Source of the DNA: Actinomycetota bacterium | GTDB taxonomy: Bacteria; Actinomycetota; Actinomycetes; S36-B12; UBA5976 | Length of the DNA stretch: 32,621 bases | Assembly (NCBI GenBank): GCA_947448865.1 | Contig: CANFOW010000018.1 | Span: 1 to 32,621, forward strand | Reading direction: 5' to 3' | Part shown: piece after piece, positions 8,222 through 17,596 of the stretch | Numbering within the stretch: position 1 is the first letter of the stretch | How the letters are laid out: the number at the start of each line of letters is the position of its first letter | Program-made: the position numbers and the translations under genes | The notes under the pieces: generated by a model | Seen by the model: only the letters and a program-made list of their open reading frames with translations | What the model was told of the DNA's origin: nothing | The model's database searches: none

Positions 8222-8986
8222 TTAACGCAAGACTACTGGATTAGATAAGGAACCAATTCCTTCAATAGTGGCAGTCACAATATCGCCGTGAACAAGTGGA
8301 CCAACCCCAGCTGGTGTTCCAGTCAAAATCACATCACCAGGTAACAACGTCATCACACTAGAAATCCACGCGACCATTTCATGTGCAGAACGCACCAAAT
8401 CAGATGTATTGCCGTCTTGCTTGATCTCGTCATTCACGTCTAGTGAGATAGCCAAGTTTGTAGGATCTAACTCGGTTTCAATCCAAGGCCCGAGCGGACA
8501 AAAAGTATCGAACGACTTAGCCCGCGTCCACTGACCATCTGAATTCTGCAGATCACGAGCGGTCACATCATTTGCCACTGTGTACCCGAGAATGACTTCT
8601 CCAGCTCGTTCAATAGACACGTCTTTACACAGGTGACTAATCACTACTGCAAGTTCAACTTCGTAATGCACATTTGATGATTGCCGTGGCAACACAATCG
8701 CATCACCTTCACCAATCACAGTGGTCGAAGGCTTGATGAAAATAACTGGTTCGGCAGGTACTTCCCCGCCCATTTCCTTGGCGTGATCAGCATAATTTTT
8801 TCCAACGCATACAACCTTGCTTGGAAGAACTGGCGCCAAGATTTTCACATCGTCAAGGTCCAACGCAATTCCGGCTGGTACTAAATCACCATAAGGATGA
8901 CCGACGAGCAACCCGATGGAATTTCCGTCAACTATTCCGAAAACGGGATGGTCAAGGTCGGGAACTGAAACTCGGGCGATGCGCAT
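8222..8986 (-). CDS. Fumarylacetoacetate hydrolase (FAH) family protein
   Basis: The 254-residue protein has the FAH catalytic fold with VGKNYADHAKEMG (61-73), IFIKPST, the metal site H107-Y-E109-V-E111, ANDVTARDLQ with Asp140, and GQWTRAKSFDTFCPLGP. Members hydrolyse or isomerise acylpyruvate-type and catechol-derived compounds; the substrate cannot be read from sequence. The ATG at 8986 is preferred over a longer frame to 9064 because the family begins MRxARxx and the longer form would overlap cimA. It starts 10 bases after the cimA stop, with only a weak GAG ribosome site, suggesting translational coupling. A homologue also lies directly beside gltX in mycobacteria, where it is annotated only as a general family member. 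Confidence 0.88.
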   Translation of the reverse strand: MRIARVSVPDLDHPVFGIVDGNSIGLLVGHPYGDLVPAGIALDLDDVKILAPVLPSKVVCVGKNYADHAKEMGGEVPAEPVIFIKPSTTVIGEGDAIVLPRQSSNVHYEVELAVVISHLCKDVSIERAGEVILGYTVANDVTARDLQNSDGQWTRAKSFDTFCPLGPWIETELDPTNLAISLDVNDEIKQDGNTSDLVRSAHEMVAWISSVMTLLPGDVILTGTPAGVGPLVHGDIVTATIEGIGSLSNPVVLR

Positions 8987-8996
8987 ACGTCTCAGA

Positions 8997-10592
8997 TTAT
9001 CGGTTTTCGACGTTAAGTAACCCGTAAGTAATCGCGTCTTCGAGCGCAAGCCATGACGCCGCAATCACGTTTTCATGTACACCGACGGTATCCCAGCGAC
9101 GCGTCTTATCCGTTGTTTCAATAAGCACTCGGGTGACGGCGCCTGTGCCCTGACCGCCGTCCAAGATACGCACTTTGTAATCAACGAGTTCCAGATTTGC
9201 CAACTCTGGATAGCGTTGAACTAAGGCAGCACGCAAAGCATTATCGAGGGCATTGACTGGTCCATTGCCTTCGCCCGTTGCAATAATTCGTTCTCCATCA
9301 GTGCGAAGCTTCACAGTTGCCTCGCTCACAACAGTTCCATCTTCACGCTGCTCAACAATGGTTCGCCATGATTCAACAAGGAACTTATTGACTGGGTTTC
9401 CGGAAATTGCGGCTTGTAACAGCAACTCAAACGATGCATCGGCCGCTTCGAATGACCAGCCCTTAGCTTCAAGATTCTTGACTTGTTCAACGACCTTGGT
9501 AATCGCAACAGGATTTTCAGTGAGGTCGTATCCCAGTTCCTTACCTTTAAGTTCGATTGATGCACGACCAGCCATCTCGGTCACAAGCACGCGCATATCG
9601 TTTCCGACTTCAGAAGCATCGATGTGGTTATACAAATCGGAATTGACTTTGAGAGCACTCGCATGCAAACCCGCTTTATGCGCGAATGATGATGTACCCA
9701 CATACGGTTGATGTGTATTCGGAGGTAGGTTCGCAATTTCTGCGATGGCATGTGACACGCGCACCATTTCTTTAAGAGCGCCAGTCGGGAGAATCTGCAT
9801 TCCCATTTTCAATTCAAGATTCGCAACGACACTAAAAAGGTCGGCATTACCAGTGCGTTCGCCATACCCGTTCGCCGTGCACTGCACGTGAGTTGCGCCT
9901 GCTTCAACTGCTGCAAGAGAGTTTGCAATCGCGCATCCTGTGTCGTCTTGGCAGTGAATGCCCAGACGAGCGTCGGTGCGCGCCAAGACGTCAGTGACGA
10001 TTGCGTGAATTCCGCTCGGCAACATTCCGCCATTTGTATCGCACAACACTGCAACGTCAGCACCTGCGGCCATTGCAGTCTGAACAGCCTTCACGCCGTA
10101 ATCAGGATCATGTTTGTAACCGTCAAAGAAATGTTCAAAGTCAACGAACACTCGTCGACCCAAGTTGACTAAGAAAGCCACAGTGTCGGAAATCATGGAC
10201 AAGTTTTCTTCCAACGTAGTCTTTAGCGCTTGCTCAACATGCCAGACATCGCTCTTAGCAACCAGAGTGATTACCGGTGCTTGCGAATCAACCAAGGCTC
10301 GTACTTGAGCGTCATCCTCGACAGCCACGCCTGCTTTGCGCGTAGCTCCGAACGCAACGAGTTTTGCGTTCTTTAAAACAACATCACCTTTCGCCATGCG
10401 TGCAAAAAACTCTGTGTCTTTTGGAAGCGCGCCTGGCCAACCACCTTCAATGAATCCCACACCAAAATCGTCAAGCAACTTGGTCACAGCAAGCTTGTCT
10501 TCAACTGAGTACGTTATGCCCTCGCGTTGGGCACCATCACGAAGCGTCGTGTCATACACGTGGAAAGCGTCACTGACGCGGGAATACCTCAT
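8997..10592 (-). CDS. cimA: (R)-citramalate synthase
   Basis: This 531-residue enzyme of the DRE-TIM/isopropylmalate synthase superfamily matches the TIGR00977 type. It condenses pyruvate with acetyl-CoA to citramalate, opening the threonine-independent route to isoleucine. Visible signatures are YDTTLRDGAQREG (13-25), EGGWPGALPKD (49-59), CDTNGG, NGYGERTGNADL (242-252), FAHKAGLHASA and a C-terminal LeuA-type regulatory domain (KLRTDGE..IATGEGNGPVNALD). The usual second metal His of HxH is Gln215 (H213-C-Q215-DD); see findings. Its ATG overlaps the ilvE stop by one base (TAATG). Citramalate would be converted by LeuCD and LeuB, whose gene is in the same cluster. Homocitrate synthase is less likely given the motifs. 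Confidence 0.9.
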   Translation of the reverse strand: MRYSRVSDAFHVYDTTLRDGAQREGITYSVEDKLAVTKLLDDFGVGFIEGGWPGALPKDTEFFARMAKGDVVLKNAKLVAFGATRKAGVAVEDDAQVRALVDSQAPVITLVAKSDVWHVEQALKTTLEENLSMISDTVAFLVNLGRRVFVDFEHFFDGYKHDPDYGVKAVQTAMAAGADVAVLCDTNGGMLPSGIHAIVTDVLARTDARLGIHCQDDTGCAIANSLAAVEAGATHVQCTANGYGERTGNADLFSVVANLELKMGMQILPTGALKEMVRVSHAIAEIANLPPNTHQPYVGTSSFAHKAGLHASALKVNSDLYNHIDASEVGNDMRVLVTEMAGRASIELKGKELGYDLTENPVAITKVVEQVKNLEAKGWSFEAADASFELLLQAAISGNPVNKFLVESWRTIVEQREDGTVVSEATVKLRTDGERIIATGEGNGPVNALDNALRAALVQRYPELANLELVDYKVRILDGGQGTGAVTRVLIETTDKTRRWDTVGVHENVIAASWLALEDAITYGLLNVENR

Positions 10593-11782
10593 TAGGAAAT
10601 CCGGTGCATCCAGTTATGAACGTCTGGTGCATGTCCAGTTTGAATGTCAACCAGAGCCGCTCGCAACTGCATGCTGATCGGGCCAGGTTCTCCGTTGCCC
10701 ATAGTCCATGAGCCATAGTTCTTGCTCTCTACAGAACCAACCGGTGTGATGACAGCAGCAGTCCCGCATGCGAACACTTCTGTGATTTCTCCTGAAGTCG
10801 CGCCTTCACGCCATTGATCTACTGAAATTTTTCCTTCTTCGACGGCGTAACCCAAATCGCCTGCAAGCGTGAGCAAGGAATCGCGAGTTACTCCAGGAAG
10901 TAAAGTTCCGGTCAGCGCAGGCGTGACAACACGGGCATCTGCTCCAAAACCATAGACGAAGAATAAGTTCATTCCGCCCATCTCTTCGATGTAGCGACGC
11001 TCAAGTGCGTCCATCCATACAACCTGATCGCATCCCTTAGCAGCAGCATCTTGTTGTGCCAGCAAACTCGCAGCATAATTACCGGCACATTTTGCTTCGC
11101 CAGTTCCACCAGGGGCAGCACGAACAAACTCTTCGCTAATCCACACCTTCACGGGCTTAACGCCACCTGAGAAGTACGCACCCACAGGTGAAGCAATCAG
11201 CACAAATTGAACTTTGTCCGATGGCTTGACGCCTAATGCGTTCTCAGCACCGAACTCGAGCGGACGCAGGTATAGCGACTTTTCGGGGTCATCAGATACC
11301 CAGTCAATATCTTGACGAACTAATGCCTCAATTGCGCCAATGAATAAATCGGTAGGCACAGGCGGCAACGCCAAACGGTATGCCGAGCGTTGGAACCGAA
11401 GTGAGTTAGCCTCTGGACGAAACGTCCATACGCTGCCATCTTCTTGACGATAAGCCTTGAGTCCCTCAAAGATTGATTGTCCGTAATGCAAGGCATTCAT
11501 CGCATGGCCACCGGCGCTCGAGTCACTTCCTACGAGTCGAGCATCTCCCCAACCCGCTTCACGCGTCCATGTCGCCATGACGAGGTGGTCGGTGAAGTAC
11601 TTACCAAAACCTGGTGCTGCCAAAATTTCGTTTCGGCGCTCAACCGGCGTTGGAGTGACATCGGGCTCAACTTTGATACTGGCTGCATCACTGTCGCGAG
11701 GCACTCGCGGGTACAGCGGTTTACCGGATTTCACGATGTCGGCCGCTGATATATCAAGACCTGGGTGCACGTACTGAGTCAT
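10592..11782 (-). CDS. ilvE: Branched-chain amino acid aminotransferase
   Basis: The 396-residue class IV PLP aminotransferase carries out the last step of Leu, Ile and Val synthesis, moving the amino group from glutamate to the 2-oxo acid. HYGQSIFEGLKAYR is at 99-112, the PLP lysine is Lys231 in GEAKCAGNYAAS, followed by MGGMNLFFVY and the phosphate-binding stretch GEITEVFACGTAAVITPVG. The first ~45 residues, before FGKYFTDH, are a longer lead than in many homologues. The ATG at 11782 is still preferred because AGGTAG lies about ten bases upstream and the gene then begins 16 bases after leuB. It is coupled to cimA by TAATG. Confidence 0.94.
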   Translation of the reverse strand: MTQYVHPGLDISAADIVKSGKPLYPRVPRDSDAASIKVEPDVTPTPVERRNEILAAPGFGKYFTDHLVMATWTREAGWGDARLVGSDSSAGGHAMNALHYGQSIFEGLKAYRQEDGSVWTFRPEANSLRFQRSAYRLALPPVPTDLFIGAIEALVRQDIDWVSDDPEKSLYLRPLEFGAENALGVKPSDKVQFVLIASPVGAYFSGGVKPVKVWISEEFVRAAPGGTGEAKCAGNYAASLLAQQDAAAKGCDQVVWMDALERRYIEEMGGMNLFFVYGFGADARVVTPALTGTLLPGVTRDSLLTLAGDLGYAVEEGKISVDQWREGATSGEITEVFACGTAAVITPVGSVESKNYGSWTMGNGEPGPISMQLRAALVDIQTGHAPDVHNWMHRIS

Positions 11783-11798
11783 AAGTCCACGCTACCTG

Positions 11799-12845
11799 TT
11801 ACGAGCCTGCAACTAAAGCGGCTAGAGCATCGCCGATTTCGCTCGTTGAACGCGTACCAGTACGAGCCTTCAAGTCAGCTTGAACCGCTGCTTCGACCTT
11901 TTTGGATGCTTCAACTTCGCCAATGTGATCAAGCAACATTGCAACGCTCAACACTGTCGCCGTTGGATCTGCTTTGCCCTGGCCAGCGATGTCTGGCGCG
12001 CTGCCATGCACTGGCTCGAACATACTCGGGTTGGTGCGAGTTGGATCGATGTTGCCACTTGCTGCAAGACCAATGCCACCAGCAATAGCAGCGCCAATGT
12101 CAGTCAGGATGTCACCGAACAAATTGTCAGTAACAATGACGTCGAATCGTTCTGGATTAGTAATGAAAAACATGCTTGCTGCATCTACATGGCAGTAGTC
12201 GGTTTCCACATGCGGGAATAGTCGGGCAACGTCATTAAATGCGCGCTGCCACAAATCACCTGCGTGAACGAGAACATTTGTCTTATGAACCAGAGTCACC
12301 TTGTTACGGCGTCGTTCAGCGCGTTCAAACGCATCACGAATAATGCGCTCGGCTCCGTAACGCGTATTCAAACTGACTTCAGTTGCAACTTCATGCTCAG
12401 TTCCAATACGAAGATGGCCACCGTTGCCTACATATGGTCCCTCGGTGCCTTCACGACAAACAACGAAGTCGATTTCCTTTGAGCCCTTTCCAACCAGTGG
12501 AGACTGGACGCCTTCGAAAAGTTTCACGGGACGTAAATTGACGTGGTGATCAAGTTTGAAACGAAGTGGCAAAAGCACTCCGCGCTCGAGGATGCCAGGC
12601 GGAACTGACGGATCACCAATCGCACCAAGCAGGATTGCATCCTGCAACTTCAACTCAGCAACAACACTGTCCGGCAATGTTTCGCCGGTTGCGTTGTAGC
12701 GGCGAGCTCCAAGGTCGTACTCGGTGATACTCACTGAAATGTCAGCAAGTCCCGACACAGCGTCAAGGACTTTGAGTCCTTCAGCCACTACCTCGGTCCC
12801 AATACCGTCGCCTGCAATTACTGCCAATTTAATGTCGCGTGCCAT
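11799..12845 (-). CDS. leuB: 3-isopropylmalate dehydrogenase
   Basis: The 348-residue NAD-dependent dehydrogenase decarboxylates 3-isopropylmalate to 4-methyl-2-oxopentanoate, and also methylmalate on the citramalate route. It shows [10 protein letters not shown] near 9-18, [10 protein letters not shown], the lysine-containing [10 protein letters not shown], and the metal/substrate site [38 protein letters not shown] is the nucleotide-binding end. It is the short actinobacterial form. There is no good ribosome site before the ATG, but TAGCCT lies seven bases upstream, so a leaderless transcript is possible. It is divergent from leuA across ~230 bases and leads the ilvE-cimA-FAH-gltX series. 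Confidence 0.95.
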   Translation of the reverse strand: MARDIKLAVIAGDGIGTEVVAEGLKVLDAVSGLADISVSITEYDLGARRYNATGETLPDSVVAELKLQDAILLGAIGDPSVPPGILERGVLLPLRFKLDHHVNLRPVKLFEGVQSPLVGKGSKEIDFVVCREGTEGPYVGNGGHLRIGTEHEVATEVSLNTRYGAERIIRDAFERAERRRNKVTLVHKTNVLVHAGDLWQRAFNDVARLFPHVETDYCHVDAASMFFITNPERFDVIVTDNLFGDILTDIGAAIAGGIGLAASGNIDPTRTNPSMFEPVHGSAPDIAGQGKADPTATVLSVAMLLDHIGEVEASKKVEAAVQADLKARTGTRSTSEIGDALAALVAGS

Positions 12846-12852
12846 GCGCTCA

Positions 12853-12858
12853 AGGCTA
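12853..12858 (-). promoter_or_regulatory. Possible -10 box of a leaderless leuB transcript
   Basis: On the minus strand TAGCCT ends seven bases before the leuB ATG, and there is no Shine-Dalgarno. This resembles better-matched sites in this window, but TAGCCT is a weaker hexamer and no -35 box was found. Confidence 0.35.
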
Positions 12859-12921
12859 GTCCCGCTGTCTCAAATCCTGAAAACCCATCTTGAATAGTGG
12901 AATGAGTCAAAAAGTGGACTT

Positions 12922-14857
<1,936 letters not shown>

Positions 14858-14897
14858 TTTGCACACAGTTCTCGACCATGGGCACACAACCATTGGC

Positions 14898-14903
14898 TAG
14901 GAT
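14898..14903 (+). promoter_or_regulatory. -10 box for a leaderless transcript
   Basis: TAGGAT is followed by exactly six bases and then the ATG of the NIL-domain gene. No Shine-Dalgarno sits in between, so transcription probably starts at or next to the start codon. The same TAnnnT-N6-ATG layout occurs before the two-TM gene and folC. Confidence 0.6.
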
Positions 14904-14909
14904 TTAGTT

Positions 14910-15152
14910 ATGTTGCATCACCGTTACCGCTTAACGTTTCCGGAATCTCAAGTTCTTGAGCCTGTGATTTACCACGTGGTGAAGGACTACAACATCATCC
15001 CGAGTATTCGCCGCGCCTCAATTGAAAACCACTTCGGCTGGATGATTGTTGATTTCCAGGGAAGTCATGAAGACATTAATGCTGCTATCGCATACCTCGA
15101 AGGTCTTGGCGTAGAAGTTGTTAATGCCGAGGGTGACTTCGTCGCTGGCTAG
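14910..15152 (+). CDS. Small stand-alone NIL-domain protein
   Basis: The 80-residue protein matches the NIL domain, a ferredoxin-like fold best known as the C-terminal amino-acid-sensing domain of the methionine transporter ATPase MetN. Typical features are the strand RYRLTFPES, the helix LEPVIYHVVKDYNI, the strand pair around GWMIVDFQGS, and the helix DINAAIAYLEGLGVEV. It contains no cysteine or transporter part. Single-domain NIL proteins are common in actinobacteria, but their role is not established; amino-acid binding is an inference. A promoter-like TAGGAT sits six bases before the ATG. It follows leuA after 99 bases and converges with the GNAT gene. Confidence 0.8.
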   Translation: MLHHRYRLTFPESQVLEPVIYHVVKDYNIIPSIRRASIENHFGWMIVDFQGSHEDINAAIAYLEGLGVEVVNAEGDFVAG

Positions 15153-15219
15153 TGCGCTTTCTGACACATTAACTTCACTCGTAATCCTCGACTATGTGTG
15201 TGCACACGATGTCGCGCTC

Positions 15220-15780
15220 TTACTGTTTGCCTGTTAGCCCACTTGCAGCAAACTTCGAAAACATGATGGCATCCGTTTGGGTACCATCTCGTCGCGTCAT
15301 ACGCTGCGGCAAAATCGATTCCATCTGAAATCCAGCCCGAATTAAAGTGCGGCGCGAAGCCTCATTATCTGGATCAGTAAAAGCTTCTACTCGGCGAAAA
15401 CCAATACTCAATGCAAAGTTACTCGCCAACGTTGCAGCGCGACTTGCGTACCCTTCACCGCGTGCCTGCGCAGCCACCCAGTATCCAAGCTCGCACAAGT
15501 GATCGAATTCTTTGACGCTATGCAACGACACACATAAGACAACTTCGCCATTAACAACTCCAGCAAATGCCATCGAATCATGTCGATCAAAGTTGTCGTC
15601 CTGATTTTCAATAAACACTCGAGCATGAAACTCGGTATACGGAACTGGAACAGTTGTGTACAAAGCAATAACTGGGTCTTGGCAAATCTGGTAAACCGTA
15701 GATACATCATCCATCGACCAAGGACGCAAAGTCAGATTTCCATCAATCAATGTCGGTCGCTGCACCGGCCACGTAATCAT
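15220..15780 (-). CDS. GNAT-family N-acetyltransferase (RimJ/RimL-like)
   Basis: This 186-residue protein has the RimJ/RimL-type acetyltransferase layout. LRPWSMDD at the N terminus is followed by AFAGVVNGEVVLCVSL, the cofactor loop ELGYWVAAQARGEGYASRA (R107-GEGYA), and the C-terminal FRRVEAFTDPDNEASRRTLIRAGF. It would transfer an acetyl group from acetyl-CoA to an amine; the substrate (protein N terminus or small molecule) is unknown. Its ATG overlaps the preceding gene's TGA by four bases (ATGA), so it is translated with the two-TM protein. Downstream it converges with the NIL-domain gene, separated by 67 bases containing a 10-bp palindrome GTGTGCACAC (15198-15207) and no clear terminator. 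Confidence 0.85.
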   Translation of the reverse strand: MITWPVQRPTLIDGNLTLRPWSMDDVSTVYQICQDPVIALYTTVPVPYTEFHARVFIENQDDNFDRHDSMAFAGVVNGEVVLCVSLHSVKEFDHLCELGYWVAAQARGEGYASRAATLASNFALSIGFRRVEAFTDPDNEASRRTLIRAGFQMESILPQRMTRRDGTQTDAIMFSKFAASGLTGKQ

Positions 15781-16394
15781 GGAACGAGTCTACGAGAACT
15801 TCCTAAGTTGGAAAAGACTGCAAGAAACAGACACAACAAGACGAGCATCACTTCACCGACACAGGCGACACGAAAGACGAGATCGGTTTGATGTTCATAC
15901 GGCGCTAGGTTGCCAAATGTCACGAGGAAAAATATGTGACCATCCACTCGCAACGGTTGAATAATTGTGGCAAACCGCAATCCATCTCGCGGCTGCCACG
16001 TCACAGTGTCTATCGCGCCAACGGCAACACTCGAAGTCGTATCACCAGCGAATTGATTCGAAGCATCAAAAAGTCCACTTGGTGGAAGCGGGACACTCGA
16101 TGGCCAGTTATCGAAAGTCGATACCACCAGGTCGGTTCCTGCGAAGTTCATCACGAGTGCAGTTGGCTCACCTGCGATGCCGGGTTCCAAATAATTAATT
16201 CCTCGATCGTGTCCATCTTGCAGGACTTGAGCGACATTGCCTGTCTGCAGAATCTGGTGTGTGAGTTTGGTGCTCAATTCCAACGCGGGGATATTTGCTT
16301 GGGCTCGAATACTTTGTTGCACCATCCCAAAGCACACTGCAATAAGTAGGGACCCAATCGCCAGAATTCCAAGCCAAGTCCACGTGCGTCGCAT
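15777..16394 (-). CDS. Unrecognised membrane protein with extracytoplasmic domain
   Basis: I do not recognise a family. Of 205 residues, ~7-28 and ~172-194 are hydrophobic membrane segments, enclosing an extracytoplasmic domain of ~140 residues (31-171). The tail after the second segment is about ten residues with two Arg. The topology recalls the sensor half of a histidine kinase or diguanylate cyclase (for example LELSTKLTHQIL just after TM1), but no HAMP, kinase or GGDEF part follows, and the frame ends in the GNAT start. The ATG is preceded by TACATT six bases upstream and no ribosome site, consistent with a leaderless start. It could be a truncated sensor, a co-receptor or an anchoring protein. 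Confidence 0.7.
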   Translation of the reverse strand: MRRTWTWLGILAIGSLLIAVCFGMVQQSIRAQANIPALELSTKLTHQILQTGNVAQVLQDGHDRGINYLEPGIAGEPTALVMNFAGTDLVVSTFDNWPSSVPLPPSGLFDASNQFAGDTTSSVAVGAIDTVTWQPRDGLRFATIIQPLRVDGHIFFLVTFGNLAPYEHQTDLVFRVACVGEVMLVLLCLFLAVFSNLGSSRRLVP

Positions 16395-16400
16395 AGTTCA

Positions 16401-16406
16401 AATGTA
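16401..16406 (-). promoter_or_regulatory. -10 box for a leaderless transcript
   Basis: On the minus strand TACATT is followed by six bases (TGAACT) and the ATG at 16394. It abuts the tRNA-Ala hairpin, so the putative -35 region would lie inside the hairpin sequence. Confidence 0.55.
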
Positions 16407-16443
16407 ACGACATAAGGCGCCCATGCGGACGCCTTATGTCGTT
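16406..16443 (-). terminator. Long hairpin after tRNA-Ala
   Basis: The arms 16406-16419 and 16430-16443 are perfectly complementary (14 bp, AACGACATAAGGCG type) around a 10-base loop. It begins five bases after the tRNA-Ala 3' end. On the minus strand it is followed by ACATTTG, a weak T-run, so termination is likely but may not be purely intrinsic. Confidence 0.75.
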
Positions 16444-16447
16444 GATG

Positions 16448-16520
16448 TGGAGCTAAGGGGATTCGAACCCCTGACCCCCTGCATGCCATGCAGGTGCGCT
16501 ACCAGCTGCGCTATAGCCCC
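16448..16520 (-). tRNA. tRNA-Ala (anticodon GGC)
   Basis: The acceptor GGGGCTA pairs with TAGCTCC (one G-U), the D arm is GCGC..GCGC, and the anticodon stem CCTGC/GCAGG carries the loop ATGGCAT with anticodon GGC (complement at 16485-16487). The T arm is AGGGG-TTCGAAT-CCCCT, the discriminator is A, and CCA is not encoded. It decodes GCC and GCU. TAAAGT about eight bases upstream of the 5' end is a possible -10 box. Confidence 0.95.
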
Positions 16521-16563
16521 AGAACTGCCACTTTACTGCACGCCTAAAGGCTAAGCGAATTGA

Positions 16564-17223
16564 CTAGCGGTCATCGCCCATCGCTGGCTCTGGTAATGAA
16601 CCGGCGTTGTATTCCTGTAGACGCCACTTAAGTCCTTCGGGTTTTGGAATATTCTCATCGAGTTCAACAAGCACAGACCATTGCGCATTCGAGAGCACAC
16701 CGAGTGCTGTCCACTGCGAAGGATCAAGAGCAAGCAATCGTCCCAATGCAGCACGCAGCGCACCACCATGCGACGCTACGACCAACGTGCCACCAGTAGG
16801 CACTTCAACGAGAGCTTTGTCGATTGCACGAATCACACGGTCGGCAACTTCAAGACGCGTTTCACCACCGCCAGGACGAACATTCGAATCACCACCCCAT
16901 GCAGCGAAATCATCTGGATAGCGTTCGATAATCTCGGCACGCGTGAGACCCTGCCACGAACCTGCAAACGTTTCTCTCAAGTCGGAATCAAGCGATACAC
17001 CCACTCCGGAAAGATGGCTGAGCGCGAGTGCTGTTTTGTGTGCTCGGCTTAAGTCGCTCGCAACTATGTGAGTCGGCGTGAAGCCCAAGAGAACTTGAGC
17101 AGCACGTCGAACTTGGTCTTCACCAACTTCATCAAGTGGGACATCTTCTTGGCCTTGAAATTTATTTATAGAATTCCACGTCGTTCGACCATGACGCCAC
17201 AGAACTAAACGACGACCTGTCAC
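16564..17223 (-). CDS. Histidine phosphatase (phosphoglycerate-mutase-like)
   Basis: The 219-residue protein has LWRHGRTTWN with the phosphorylated His11 of the RHG motif. It also has SDLSRAHKTA with Arg60, LRETFAGSWQGL with Glu84, and VVASHGGALR with His152, the four-residue catalytic core of the superfamily. In M. tuberculosis the gene at the same place after rsfS (Rv2419c) encodes glucosyl-3-phosphoglycerate phosphatase; that activity is possible here but cannot be read from sequence. The GTG start at 17223 is preferred because it overlaps the rsfS stop as GTGA, the same junction as nadD/LCP; a TTG at 17250 would extend it by nine residues. Last gene of the nadD operon. Confidence 0.85.
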   Translation of the reverse strand: MTGRRLVLWRHGRTTWNSINKFQGQEDVPLDEVGEDQVRRAAQVLLGFTPTHIVASDLSRAHKTALALSHLSGVGVSLDSDLRETFAGSWQGLTRAEIIERYPDDFAAWGGDSNVRPGGGETRLEVADRVIRAIDKALVEVPTGGTLVVASHGGALRAALGRLLALDPSQWTALGVLSNAQWSVLVELDENIPKPEGLKWRLQEYNAGSLPEPAMGDDR

Positions 17224-17579
17224 GACGCCAATACCGGAATGTGCGGACAATCAGCCCACAAGCGTTCTAGGTCATACAAACTGCGTTCTTCGCTTTGTTG
17301 GACATGGACAACAATGTCAAAGTAATCAAGCAATACCCAGCGACCTTCGCGATGTCCTTCGCGGCGAATTGGTTTTATACCTTCTTTGGCTAATGTTTCT
17401 TCGATGCCTTCGACAATTGCGTTCACTTGACGGTCACTGTTTCCTGATGCGATGAGAAAAACATCGGTAATCACTAAGTGCTCACTGACATCGAGTAATG
17501 TCACATTCTCGGCTTTCTTGTCGAATGCCGCTTGGGCAGCAACTTGTGCCATATGAAGTGCTTGCTCTGTTGCAGCCAC
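17220..17579 (-). CDS. rsfS: Ribosomal silencing factor
   Basis: The 119-residue protein matches RsfS, which binds ribosomal protein uL14 and blocks joining of the 30S and 50S subunits when nutrients are scarce. Conserved stretches are LDVSEHLVITDVFLIASGNSDRQVNAI, and GHREGRWVLLDYFDIVVHV with the conserved Trp, Asp and Tyr residues, and a C-terminal YDLERLWAD. The start is GTG at 17579, preceded by AGAGGA about nine bases upstream. It starts 17 bases after the LCP-like gene and overlaps the phosphatase gene by four bases. The nadD-rsfS pairing is widespread in bacteria. Confidence 0.96.
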   Translation of the reverse strand: MAATEQALHMAQVAAQAAFDKKAENVTLLDVSEHLVITDVFLIASGNSDRQVNAIVEGIEETLAKEGIKPIRREGHREGRWVLLDYFDIVVHVQQSEERSLYDLERLWADCPHIPVLAS

Positions 17580-17596
17580 AGTGTCCTCTTTCGTTG

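Noticed and set aside
15198-15207. GTGTGCACAC palindrome between the NIL and GNAT genes
   Set aside because: Ten bases with no loop and no T-run; too short to call a terminator or an operator.
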